Of a stretch of DNA of 51,093 nt, positions 8,317-15,345 are shown piece after piece. This DNA is from Candidatus Scalindua rubra (GTDB lineage Bacteria > Planctomycetota > Brocadiia > Brocadiales > Scalinduaceae). Each line of letters opens with the position of its first letter. Positions within the stretch are counted from its first letter, which is position 1. The position numbers and the translations under genes were made by a program. The notes below the pieces were generated by a model, which saw only the letters and a program-made list of their open reading frames with translations, made no database searches and had not been told where the DNA came from. Location: NCBI GenBank assembly GCA_001723765.1, contig MAYW01000012.1, positions 1 to 51,093 of the forward strand. Reading direction: 5' to 3'.

Positions 8317-8788
8317 TTATTAAACAAATATTTTATAACTTAACTAAACGTCGTAAACCACAGTCAAGAACATTTCCCTTTTTATTTTATTTGAATCCTT
8401 TTCATCTATTCGCTTAATCATTACTTTGTACAAAGCAATTGATCATAGTTTGCTTATCCTTTCTGTGTGACCTTTTCTATTTTTCTTTAATATAAGGACG
8501 AGGCTTGTTAATCTGACAGGGAATAATTAAAAATCTTTTTATTAAACATGCCTTAAATATTTCCTAAGACCAGTCAAGAACTTTAAAAAAAAAAATATTT
8601 AAAATAGTTATCCACAATTATATTTGTTCTTTGAAAGACATCAACATAACAAGAGGATATCCCCAAAAAATTAGCAATTTAATTCTTTCCTTGAAAAATA
8701 TCTTCAGCTAGAATATTATTAATTACTGTTAATTTAGGGAGGATACCAGCCTTCACTTTTGAGGAGTTTAAAGACTGCCTCGATAATA
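8317..8788. other. AT-rich intergenic stretch, no gene recognised
   Basis: About 470 bases with no convincing ORF. It includes a poly-A tract (8585-8595), a single perfect DnaA-box-like TTATCCACA at about 8609-8617, and a short open stretch (about 8690-8880, plus strand) encoding a peptide with PAFTFEEFKDC. That stretch could be a gene fragment but is unrecognised. Confidence 0.5.
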
Positions 8789-8803
8789 CAGAGCTTAGCT
8801 CTG
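8789..8803. repeat. Palindrome at the outer edge of the transposase relic
   Basis: Perfect palindrome CAGAGCTTAGCTCTG, followed by CAAAATT. A close relative (CAGAGCTAAGCTC...TTGCAAGATT) sits at 12905-12932. The pair may mark the ends of a mobile or recombined segment. Confidence 0.5.
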
Positions 8804-9157
8804 CAAAATTAATTGAAGGGGTGTCCTCTCCTTTTGTAAACTCTTCTTGCCTGGAAATTTCTCACGGATAATTTCTCGTGCATATTTAGAATCTATTACC
8901 TTACCTTTTAGATCTTTAAATTTGTAACGTATATCAACTTTGTGGGTAAGATTATCCTTTGCGTCATGCATCCTCTTCATCAGGGCATAATTCCTGGCAG
9001 CAGACTTTCTAGCCAGTGCGCACATTGCCTGATTATGCTGCAACCCTCTTTTAATTAGTCTATCATAGAAGGCAGCATAATCAACGTCATGCTTTCGTGC
9101 TGTATCAGCAATCAGGTAGTAGTTCTTCTTCAGGAGCTTCTGTGCATTCTTTCTTAT
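8795..9157 (-). pseudogene. IS110-family transposase, C-terminal remnant
   Basis: On the minus strand an open frame without an ATG runs from about 9157 to a stop at 8795. The translation reads like the C-terminal (transposase_20/helix-hairpin) end of IS110 transposases: a YYLIADTARKHD segment, then AAFYDRLIKRG and ALARKSAARNYALMKRM, corresponding to the family pattern of FYxRLxxRGK followed by AVARKLL. The N-terminal DEDD catalytic half is absent. The right breakpoint at about 9150-9160 abuts a truncated vapC on the opposite strand, suggesting the element inserted into or recombined with that gene. Family assignment is by motif memory. Confidence 0.6.
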
Positions 9158-9450
9158 TGGGAGACCTTATTTTGACAGAAGTTTTACAGGGGTTTAAAAA
9201 TGATAAAGACTTCAGAATAGCTAAAAAACTGCTCTTAAATTTCCCACTTGTGGATATGGTTGGACAAGAGTTGGCAATCAAGAGCGCAATAAACTATAGG
9301 CTTCTTAGAAAAAAAGGGTTAATAGTTCGTAAGACTATAGATGTTATTATTGGAACCTTTTGTATTCATTACAATTTTTCTTTATTGCACGATGATAAAG
9401 ATTTTGAACCGCTTGAAAAACATTTAAAACTTAAAACGGTCAAAATCTAA
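9157..9450 (+). pseudogene. vapC-like PIN-domain toxin, 5'-truncated
   Basis: The frame from about 9157 encodes the C-terminal two thirds of a VapC ribonuclease: GDLILTEVLQGF, then a RKTIDVIIGTFC segment with the conserved acidic residue and HDDKDFEPLEKH. The N-terminal part with the first catalytic aspartate (usually MIxxDTSVWI) is missing and replaced by sequence antisense to the IS110 remnant. An in-frame ATG at 9097 would give a 117-aa product, but its first 20 residues (serine-rich) come from the transposase relic. No partner vapB is visible. It is most likely inactive. Confidence 0.75.
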
Positions 9451-9485
9451 CAACCGTAAGTACTGAACCGAATTAAAAGGTTAGA
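9444..9485 (+). other. Short inverted repeat with attC-like end motifs
   Basis: ATCTAAC (overlapping the vapC stop) and GTTAGAT are exact inverted 7-mers about 27 bases apart. They match the integron core patterns RYYYAAC and GTTRRRY. The interior does not form a convincing stem and the unit is shorter than usual, so this is weak. Confidence 0.3.
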
Positions 9486-9601
9486 TGAAAAAATATTAAC
9501 AAGATAGGACGAACACGAGTAAAACCCATTAACAGTAAAATAATAAATACACTTTTTGCAATAATATATAAAAGTAATATTAGCCCAGGGGAAAAATAAC
9601 A

Positions 9602-9994
9602 ATGGGAATGTTCAACTCTATATATGCAGATCTTTTATGTCCAACAATGAAAAAATTAAGTAAGGATACTGAGATTCAGATTAAATGGCAGGATTATCGA
9701 GTTCGGACACTTAAACATTACCGAAGAGGAGATGTTCTTGAGGAAATAGAAGATGAATATGATAATACTTGGATTAGAACTGGTTTTATATGTAATGTAT
9801 GTTCAAAGCATACAAAAGGATGGAAAGTTATGGAGTATATTAAAACTGAGGACCAGAGTAGACATAAAATATTTGTAAAAATAGAGGATGGAAAAATCTG
9901 TGAAATTCTTTCAGAAGAAGATTTTAGTAAAATCGGAGTGAAAGATTTTGTAGATTACTTATTCAACAAAAAGATAAACTGTATCCCGATGTAA
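9602..9994 (+). CDS. Hypothetical protein, first copy of a duplicated gene
   Basis: 130-aa protein beginning MGMFNSIYADLLCP and nearly identical to the 120-aa product at 11516-11878. The family usually looks like a small zinc-ribbon protein. The second CxxC (CNVC at about 63-66) is retained, but the first site keeps only one cysteine (LLCP), so metal binding may be lost. The last 11 residues differ from the other copy because the homology ends near base 9961, where a fragment of another gene begins. The DNA similarity extends upstream of the ATG (AATAACAATGGG). The function is unknown. Confidence 0.65.
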   Translation: MGMFNSIYADLLCPTMKKLSKDTEIQIKWQDYRVRTLKHYRRGDVLEEIEDEYDNTWIRTGFICNVCSKHTKGWKVMEYIKTEDQSRHKIFVKIEDGKICEILSEEDFSKIGVKDFVDYLFNKKINCIPM

Positions 9995-10074
9995 ACATAC
10001 AAATTGCCAACGCAAACATTCAAGAAATTGAAGGAAAAAATCATGTTACAGTTGCCTCAATAAGGATAGAATAA
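9961..10074 (+). pseudogene. C-terminal fragment of an unidentified gene
   Basis: In a frame different from the preceding gene, bases 9961-10074 are open and encode a protein-like tail (containing KLYPDVNIQIANANIQEIEGK) ending in TAA. Composition and codon use look coding, but there is no start. It overlaps the 3' end of the duplicated gene, marking a recombination junction. Confidence 0.4.
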
Positions 10075-10186
10075 TCCAGGGTAATGTGAGGAAGGTTCAT
10101 GATGCTTAATGCTGGTTGAAGCTTGCCCGCTAGAACGACATGAGCAGGCTGGTAACAGAGATAATACTATTTCCAGGATACTTATT

Positions 10187-10636
10187 ATGTCTCATTGGAA
10201 TTATAGAGTAATTGAAAAATATCATAAAGAAACTGATACAAATACATACCATATTCACGAAGTTTATTACTCGGACGATGGAATTATAGAAAGCTGGTCA
10301 GAATCTGCGGTTGAAACAGTAGATGAACTACGTGAAGATATTCGTTTTTTCATAAAAGCATTTCAAAAGCCAGTCCTTAAAGAAGAAACGGAAAATGGGA
10401 AACCGGTTTTAGTACCTCAAAATGATATACAAAAAATAAATGATGGTCATTACTTTGAACTCATGGATCGAACTGGGGTTGCGGTTGATTACATTTATCA
10501 ATTCCTGGGGTGCCATCCAATTATAAGAAAAGAAAGTAAACTTCGTAAAGTATATGAACAAGCGGAAAAGGCTCTGGCAGAACTTTATCAGGAAGCCGGA
10601 CGTTTGGAATTTGACCAAACGAATAAAAGCAGTTAA
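10187..10636 (+). CDS. Hypothetical protein of a widespread small family
   Basis: 149 aa from the ATG at 10187; an upstream in-frame ATG at 10109 would add 26 residues of unlikely sequence. The N-terminal 70 residues (WNYRVIEKYH, HIHEVYYSDDG, an acidic helix with ELREDIRFFIKAFQKPVL) match a small family I have seen in many bacteria, typically of about 70-80 aa. The C-terminal half (about 80-149) is helical and lacks known motifs. There is no strong ribosome-binding site. It lies in the accessory region upstream of the nucleotidyltransferase. The function is unknown. Confidence 0.65.
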   Translation: MSHWNYRVIEKYHKETDTNTYHIHEVYYSDDGIIESWSESAVETVDELREDIRFFIKAFQKPVLKEETENGKPVLVPQNDIQKINDGHYFELMDRTGVAVDYIYQFLGCHPIIRKESKLRKVYEQAEKALAELYQEAGRLEFDQTNKSS

Positions 10637-10693
10637 CAAGCCATTGGCATACAAGAAGATATTGAGACAAAGAATCTAATGAATTAAAATTAT

Positions 10694-11464
10694 ATGAAAG
10701 AAAGAATACTTAAGGAACTAACGAATATTGAAAAACATAATAACGTCAAAATAATTTGGGCTTGTGAATCAGGAAGCCGGGCATGGGGCTTTGAATCAAA
10801 AGATAGTGATCATGATGTGAGGTTTATTTATTGTCATGATATAAATTGGTACTTGAGTGTAGAGGAACAACGAGATGTTATAGAACAACCAATAGATAAA
10901 CTTCTCGATATAAACGGTTGGGATATTCGAAAGGCTTTGAAACTACTTAGAAAATCTAACCCACCATTGCTTGAATGGTTACAATCTCCAATTGTTTATA
11001 AAAATATTAAAGAATATTCAAAATTGTTAATAAAATTAATACCAGGATATTATTCATCACAAAATTGTTATTACCATTATCTTCATATGGCGAATGGGAA
11101 TTTCAGGGATTACCTTAGAGGAGAAGAGGTTTGGATTAAGAAATATTTTTATGTATTAAGGCCAATATTTGCCTGCAGGTGGATAGAAAAGATCAACCAA
11201 CCGGTACCAATGGAATTTGAAATACTCTTAGAAAAGACACTAAATGATAAAATATTACAAAAGGAAATAATTAAATTATTGAATCGCAAAAAGTCCGGTG
11301 AAGAACTGGATTATGCCCAAAGAATCCCTGCAATTAGTGATTTTATTGAAAATGAACTTGAAAGATTAAAAAATAATAAACCTGCTAAATCAAAACTCCC
11401 GGGATACTCGGATTTGAATGAAGTATTTCGGAAAATTATTTATAATTCTCATCGAACCAATTAA
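10694..11464 (+). CDS. YcgL/RlaP-type nucleotidyltransferase (DNA polymerase beta superfamily)
   Basis: 256-aa protein with the hallmark of COG3541/PF10127 (YcgL, RlaP). A GSRAWGF motif (G27, S28) is followed by the SDHDVR catalytic acidic pair (D39, D41) of the polymerase-beta nucleotidyltransferase fold. The rest is helical and binds substrate in relatives. Some members sit next to RNA ligases and are proposed to act in RNA repair; no ligase is seen here. The ATG at 10694 has no good ribosome-binding site. The context of TA-like and nuclease genes makes a defence or repair role possible, but the substrate is unknown. Confidence 0.85.
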   Translation: MKERILKELTNIEKHNNVKIIWACESGSRAWGFESKDSDHDVRFIYCHDINWYLSVEEQRDVIEQPIDKLLDINGWDIRKALKLLRKSNPPLLEWLQSPIVYKNIKEYSKLLIKLIPGYYSSQNCYYHYLHMANGNFRDYLRGEEVWIKKYFYVLRPIFACRWIEKINQPVPMEFEILLEKTLNDKILQKEIIKLLNRKKSGEELDYAQRIPAISDFIENELERLKNNKPAKSKLPGYSDLNEVFRKIIYNSHRTN

Positions 11465-11515
11465 CCTGCACCCAAGGGAATAGAAAAATAAGTTTCAGCC
11501 TGGGAAAGAATAACA

Positions 11516-11878
11516 ATGGGAATGTTCAACTCTATATATGCGGATCTTTTGTGTCCGATAAAGAAAGAATTAAGTAAGAACACTGAAGTTCAGATTAAAT
11601 GGCAGGATTATCGCGTTCGAGCACTAACACATTATCGAATAGGAGATGTTCTTGAGGAAATAGAAGATGAATATGATAATACCTGGATTAGAACTGATTT
11701 TATTTGTAATGTATGTTCAAAGCATACAAAAGGATGGAAAGGTATGGAGTATATTAAAACCGAGGACCAGAGTAGACATAAAATATTTGTAAAAATAGAG
11801 GATGGAAAAATCTGTGAAATTCTTTCAGAAGAAGATTTTGGTAAAATTGGAGTGAAAAATTTTGTAGATTATTTATAA
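11516..11878 (+). CDS. Hypothetical protein, second copy of a duplicated gene
   Basis: 120-aa paralogue of the 9602 gene, differing at about 14 of 120 positions. As in the first copy, the first CP-x2-C site has decayed (LLCPIKKE) while CNVC is kept. The upstream DNA (CTGGGAAAGAATAACAATGGG) is also similar to the first copy, so the duplicated unit includes the ribosome-binding region. The two copies flank the 10187 and 10694 genes, so recombination between them could delete or amplify that 1.9-kb segment. The function is unknown. Confidence 0.65.
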   Translation: MGMFNSIYADLLCPIKKELSKNTEVQIKWQDYRVRALTHYRIGDVLEEIEDEYDNTWIRTDFICNVCSKHTKGWKGMEYIKTEDQSRHKIFVKIEDGKICEILSEEDFGKIGVKNFVDYL

Positions 11879-11879
11879 A

Positions 11880-12002
11880 TTACCTGAGCAACCAGTCCAA
11901 TTAACATTATTTGAAACAATGGAAGAATATTTGGCTAATAAAGTTCTTAAGACGGACAAGGCTTCCGATAAGCTCAACCTTGCCAGTTGTCATAATCGTT
12001 AG
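11880..12002 (+). pseudogene. C-terminal fragment of an unidentified gene
   Basis: An open frame without its own start runs from the end of the duplicated gene to a TAG at 12000-12002 and encodes a protein-like tail including QLTLFETMEEYLANKVL. It follows directly after the point where homology between the two duplicates ends, like the fragment at 9961-10074. Confidence 0.35.
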
Positions 12003-12004
12003 CA
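11967..12004 (+). other. attC-like hairpin (candidate 1)
   Basis: CGAT-N5-CAAC-N7-GTTG-N5-ATCG forms a symmetrical stem and is followed immediately by GTTAGCA (11998-12004). This resembles a small, degenerate integron attC site. It lies just before the start at 12034. Confidence 0.35.
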
Positions 12005-12033
12005 TTGTGAATTTAAACGTTTTCTAATAAAAA

Positions 12034-12338
12034 ATGAGTAAGCAAAAATATAAACGAAAAATTGTAAGATTAAAAGAACTCAAGGGAATCAAAATCTACT
12101 TTGAAGATGATTTTTATGAGGTGTCCTCACTGGTTCTAAGACTTTATGAAGGAGAAAAAAATTTTTTTTAAATGAAAGGGCAATAAAAAGGCCAACAATT
12201 CATGGGATGATAAAAATTTTTGCCAGTTTGGTTAATACATGTTATCCAAATACCAAAATTGTGGAAGATAAATTAAAGAATAAGAATTTTGCTCCTAATG
12301 CAACTATTGAGTTTGATGAAGAAGATTGTATAGTTTAA
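12034..12338 (+). pseudogene. Small hypothetical gene split by a frameshift at a T8 run
   Basis: Two short frames appear to be one gene. The first, 12034-12171, gives 45 aa (MSKQKYKRKIVRL...) and stops right after an A7-T8 tract (12155-12169). A -1 shift on the T tract continues without interruption through NERAIKRPTIHGMIKIF to a TAA at 12336-12338, giving about 101 aa. The second part alone could start at an ATG near 12207. The explanation could be a sequencing error, decay or programmed slippage. I do not recognise the protein. The next gene starts 4 bases after the stop. Confidence 0.5.
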
Positions 12339-12341
12339 AAA

Positions 12342-12884
12342 ATGATTAAGAATATTGACAAATTATCTCCAAACGATGCTTTAATGGTTTTAAAGAAACT
12401 ATGGAATAACTATCCTAAATTGAAAAAAGATATTTTAATAGAAGCCGAAAAAATATTATCCGATATTGATAGAAATGAAATTGCTGAAAATGTTTTTATG
12501 GTTTTAGATAACATTGATGTTCATGAATTATGGGATCGATCAGGACCAAGTACGAATGGTTATTCTTCACCTGATGAAATGGCAGTGCAAATGATCGAGG
12601 AAGAACTAGAACCCTTTAATAATGAAGTTAGTAAATACCATAACCTAAAAATGGCAGAACAAGCTAAGCAGTATTGTATGGGAGTATTAAAGGGAATATA
12701 TGAGTATGACAAAGAATCTCAATCAGAATTTAAAGAATGGGCTACTGATATTCCTCCTGAATGTTTTAGTTATCTTTTGGATGAATGGAAAAAGAAATGC
12801 AAACGAAAGAAGGATTTAGTGGAAATGAATGAGTTTATTAAAAGAGAATGTCCAGATTGGGCAAAGTGGGCCATAAGAAAATAA
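12342..12884 (+). CDS. Hypothetical helical protein
   Basis: 180-aa, mostly helical, acidic protein with several tryptophans; segments such as NIDVHELWDRSG and a C-terminal ECPDWAKWAIR are distinctive. It resembles a family of unknown function seen in many bacteria (helical repeats followed by an LxxRxG segment), with no catalytic motif that I can name. The start at 12342 lies 4 bases after the preceding stop with no separate ribosome-binding site, suggesting translational coupling. The stop at 12884 is directly followed by an attC-like hairpin. Confidence 0.6.
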   Translation: MIKNIDKLSPNDALMVLKKLWNNYPKLKKDILIEAEKILSDIDRNEIAENVFMVLDNIDVHELWDRSGPSTNGYSSPDEMAVQMIEEELEPFNNEVSKYHNLKMAEQAKQYCMGVLKGIYEYDKESQSEFKEWATDIPPECFSYLLDEWKKKCKRKKDLVEMNEFIKRECPDWAKWAIRK

Positions 12885-12945
12885 AAAACATTTGGAACCG
12901 ATCTGCAGAGCTAAGCTCAGCTTTGCAAGATTGAGACTGTTAGCG
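12885..12945 (+). other. attC-like hairpin (candidate 2)
   Basis: ATCTGCAGAGCT (12901-12912) pairs with AGCTTTGCAAGAT (12919-12931) with one bulged base. Seven bases later comes GTTAGCG (12939-12945). The site starts right after a stop codon. A single extrahelical base in the stem and a GTTAG end are typical of integron attC sites. Confidence 0.4.
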
Positions 12946-13153
12946 TATTTATATTGAGACAAAATAATGTTAAGTATTTGTGTTTATATTGCAAAAGATG
13001 CTAAATCTTACAGAATAGTAAAAAATGTATGATGATTCAATCAGTTCAAGAAAAATATTAAAAAGGGCAGTTTAAACCCATAAAATTAATTGAGGTTCCA
13101 GTATACACATTCGAATAAGAAGTATAACAATTTCATTTTAATAGAGGCGGCTT

Positions 13154-13300
13154 ATGAAAAATAAATTTACTGCTGTGATAAAACAAGAAGGGGATTGGTG
13201 GATTGGTTGGATAGAAGAAGTTCCTGGAGTTAATTGTCAAGAAGCCGCAAAGCAAGAGTTATTAGAAAGTCTAAGGGTCACATTAAAGGAAGCTTTATAA
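13154..13300 (+). CDS. HicB-like antitoxin, short
   Basis: 48-aa protein with the pattern of the HicB-like/DUF1902 antitoxin fold: KFTAVIKQEGDWWIGWIEEVPGV, then an acidic helix with ELLESLRVTLKEAL. Family members are usually 65-75 aa, so this copy lacks the C-terminal strand. A good AGGCGG ribosome-binding site precedes the ATG. No HicA partner follows; instead a BrnT-like fragment and another antitoxin-like gene lie downstream. Confidence 0.6.
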   Translation: MKNKFTAVIKQEGDWWIGWIEEVPGVNCQEAAKQELLESLRVTLKEAL

Positions 13301-13319
13301 TTAAATAAGGAATTTCAGT

Positions 13320-13382
13320 GTGCCGTTATTATTTGAATGGGATAAAAGAAAGGCAGAGATAAATAAAAAGAAACATAAATAA
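13320..13382 (+). pseudogene. BrnT-like toxin, N-terminal fragment
   Basis: GTG-initiated 20-residue frame reading PLLFEWDKRKAEINKKKHK, which matches the first strand and helix of BrnT (DUF497) toxins (xFEWDxxKAxxNxxKH). It then stops; the remaining 70 or so residues, including the catalytic part, are missing. The stop overlaps the ATG of the next gene (TAATG). Confidence 0.5.
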
Positions 13383-13564
13383 TGAGAAAGGAATATGATT
13401 TTAGTAAAGGTGTTAGAGGTAAATATGTAAAAAGATATAAGGAAGGTACAAATATTGTTTTGCTAGAGCCGGATGTTGCCAAAGTATTTAAAACATCCTC
13501 TTCTGTGAATAAGGCGTTGAGAGCAATGGTTGAAGTTATTAAAACGCAAAAACAAAAAGCATAA
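13382..13564 (+). CDS. Antitoxin-like small protein
   Basis: 60-aa protein starting MRKEYDFSKGVRGKY and ending in the segment LLEPDVAKVFKTSSSVNKALRAM. This is a common small family in bacterial genomes, often beside BrnT, RelE or PIN toxins and likely an antitoxin. It overlaps the stop of the BrnT fragment by one base, suggesting a former toxin-antitoxin operon that has lost its toxin. Its function is inferred from context and family impression only. Confidence 0.6.
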   Translation: MRKEYDFSKGVRGKYVKRYKEGTNIVLLEPDVAKVFKTSSSVNKALRAMVEVIKTQKQKA

Positions 13565-13691
13565 CAAAGTTTTCAAAAGAAATATCAGATAGAAAATCAG
13601 TGGCAAGCTTAATTGCACAAAAGAAATAGAAATAAGATTAAAATAATATAAAAGTAATATTATGCATGTATAATATTTTTGAGGTGATAAT

Positions 13692-14546
13692 ATGGATTAC
13701 GTCAAATTCCGAAGAATCTCTATGAAGAATCATGCTGAATTTAATGAAAAATGGGTTCAGGAGAGAATCGCAGATGATCCATCAATTCTTGGATTGGGTG
13801 ATCTGATTTTGAAGGATAAAGAAAGAATTCAACCTCGTGCTGGTCGGTTAGACTTGTTGCTACAAGACCCTGATTCAAGTCGTCGATTTGAAGTTGAAAT
13901 TCAACTTGGAAAAACAGATGAGGGGCATATCATTAGAACAATTGAATATTGGGATATAGAAAGAAAGAGGTATCCTCAATATGACCACACAGCAGTAATT
14001 GTCGCTGAGGATATAACAAGCCGTTTTCTCAATGTCATCAGTTTATTCAACGGTTTTATCCCTCTCATGGCTATTCAACTTAATGCTATTCAAGTTAGCG
14101 ATCAAGTATCTCTAGTTTCTACAACAGTTTTAGACCAGATGACATTAGGTCTTGTTGATGAAGAAGAGGAACAAGAAAAAACAGATAGATCGTATTGGGA
14201 AAAGAGAGGGTCTAAAGCTACTGTTGGACTTGCAGATGATATGTTGGAAATTATTAAAGAGTTTAATCCGGCCTTCGAATTGAACTACAACAAATTTTAT
14301 ATTGGATTGACTCATAACGGTCAATCAAATAATTTTGCTATTTTCCGACCTAAAAAGTCTTTCTTACGTCTTGAAGTTAGATTGAAGAAATCTGACGAGT
14401 TAGAAGAAAAAATTACTGAAACAGGTTTAGATTTAATGGATTATGATAGCAGGAACGGACGTTATAGAATCAGATTAACCAAAAATGACATCAAAAAACA
14501 TAATGAAATTTTGAAGGAACTTCTTGTAAAGTCCAGCGAAGGATAA
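13692..14546 (+). CDS. Predicted PD-(D/E)XK-fold nuclease-like protein
   Basis: 284-aa protein with a RAGRLDLLL segment (D54), then FEVEIQLGKTDEGH (E67/E69, Q71, K74), a spacing typical of the PD-(D/E)XK nuclease core. A conserved RTIEYWDIERKRYP helix follows, and an acidic linker (EEEEQ, about 155-160) leads to a C-terminal beta-rich domain. The start is secured by a GAGGTGAT ribosome-binding site. It is a soluble single gene without a methylase neighbour, so not a classical type II system. A DNA repair (NucS/RecB-like) or defence role is plausible. Confidence 0.6.
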   Translation: MDYVKFRRISMKNHAEFNEKWVQERIADDPSILGLGDLILKDKERIQPRAGRLDLLLQDPDSSRRFEVEIQLGKTDEGHIIRTIEYWDIERKRYPQYDHTAVIVAEDITSRFLNVISLFNGFIPLMAIQLNAIQVSDQVSLVSTTVLDQMTLGLVDEEEEQEKTDRSYWEKRGSKATVGLADDMLEIIKEFNPAFELNYNKFYIGLTHNGQSNNFAIFRPKKSFLRLEVRLKKSDELEEKITETGLDLMDYDSRNGRYRIRLTKNDIKKHNEILKELLVKSSEG

Positions 14547-14696
14547 AAAAAATTATTTTCGAACTAGTCAGTGCACCAAACCCGACCACAAGCTACTTTT
14601 CTGAGTGGAGCTTTTGATAGCAGAGTTTTATGTTTTTATAACATCTATATTCCTTCAGATAATGGTCGGTAAATTCTACGTTATCTTTAATAAAAA
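14547..14696. other. Intergenic stretch with a long-range inverted repeat
   Basis: CCGACCA (14582-14588) and TGGTCGG (14663-14669) are an exact inverted pair about 75 bases apart, with a smaller hairpin inside (AAGCTACT...AGTGGAGCTT). It has no GTTAG end. It could be an eroded cassette site or a transcription terminator. Confidence 0.3.
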
Positions 14697-15260
14697 ATGG
14701 ATATTATCCCCCTTATCCTATTTAATGAAAAAGTTAATCGCCTTGATAATTGTCGATTAACAAAAAGAATGGCACACCCTCGCTATAAGATTCAGCATAA
14801 TAAGATAATGAATCTTGATTGGATAGCGGTTGATGGCGTTTCACCAGATGACGTGGATGCCTTTGTCCTAAATCTACGGCTTTTAATTCAAGATAGCGAT
14901 GAATTTTCCATTCGCTGCCTATCAAAAATATATGAAAAAGATGAAGTTCCTAAAGAGTTATCTGAGGCATTTGCCGAGCAAAGGCAAAAATGGAAAACCC
15001 ATCTAATCTCAATGACATTAATTAAAAAGCCAAGGAGAAATGAAAAATATTCAAACGATGAACTTTTTAATATTCTCTTTTATGGTGGTTTAGCCCATCA
15101 GGATAAAAAATATATAAAAGAATTTTTAGTTCTAACCAAGCAAGGCGCATTTAGCGCTTTTGTTTTTGGCTTTTTCCTCAGCTCTCTTAACACAATCTTA
15201 AATGTTGTCAGGAATATCCAAGAAATAAACAAAAAATTAATCGAAATTTCAAAAAGATAA
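14697..15260 (+). CDS. Hypothetical protein
   Basis: 187-aa protein that I do not recognise. The N-terminal two thirds are charged and look globular (conserved-looking WIAVDGVSPDDVDAF). The last 60 residues contain a hydrophobic helix (GAFSAFVFGFFLSSLNTIL), which could be a buried helix or a membrane segment. There is no good ribosome-binding site at the ATG (14697); an alternative in-frame ATG lies at 14769. The stop overlaps the left arm of a strong attC-like hairpin. Confidence 0.55.
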   Translation: MDIIPLILFNEKVNRLDNCRLTKRMAHPRYKIQHNKIMNLDWIAVDGVSPDDVDAFVLNLRLLIQDSDEFSIRCLSKIYEKDEVPKELSEAFAEQRQKWKTHLISMTLIKKPRRNEKYSNDELFNILFYGGLAHQDKKYIKEFLVLTKQGAFSAFVFGFFLSSLNTILNVVRNIQEINKKLIEISKR

Positions 15261-15312
15261 CATCAGCGTGTATCGTACTCACTACCGTTCGTGCTGACGC
15301 TATCTGTTAGCT
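15255..15312 (+). other. attC-like site (candidate 3, best)
   Basis: Left arm TAACATCAGCGT (15258-15269) pairs with ACGCTATCTGTTA (15297-15309), about ten base pairs with a small internal loop. The site begins on the stop codon of the upstream ORF and ends in GTTAGCT (15306-15312). Arm sequence, position and end motif all resemble an integron recombination site. The next gene begins 34 bases later. Confidence 0.5.
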
Positions 15313-15345
15313 GTCAAATATTCATGAATTAACACAAAGGAAATC

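Noticed and set aside
8600-8620. Possible replication origin because of a TTATCCACA DnaA box in AT-rich DNA
   Set aside because: Only one box is found, with no dnaA, dnaN, gidA or rpmH genes nearby and no further box cluster.
12155-12170. Definite programmed frameshift in the 12034 gene
   Set aside because: A homopolymer indel is equally likely and there is no visible stimulator; kept only as a hypothesis.
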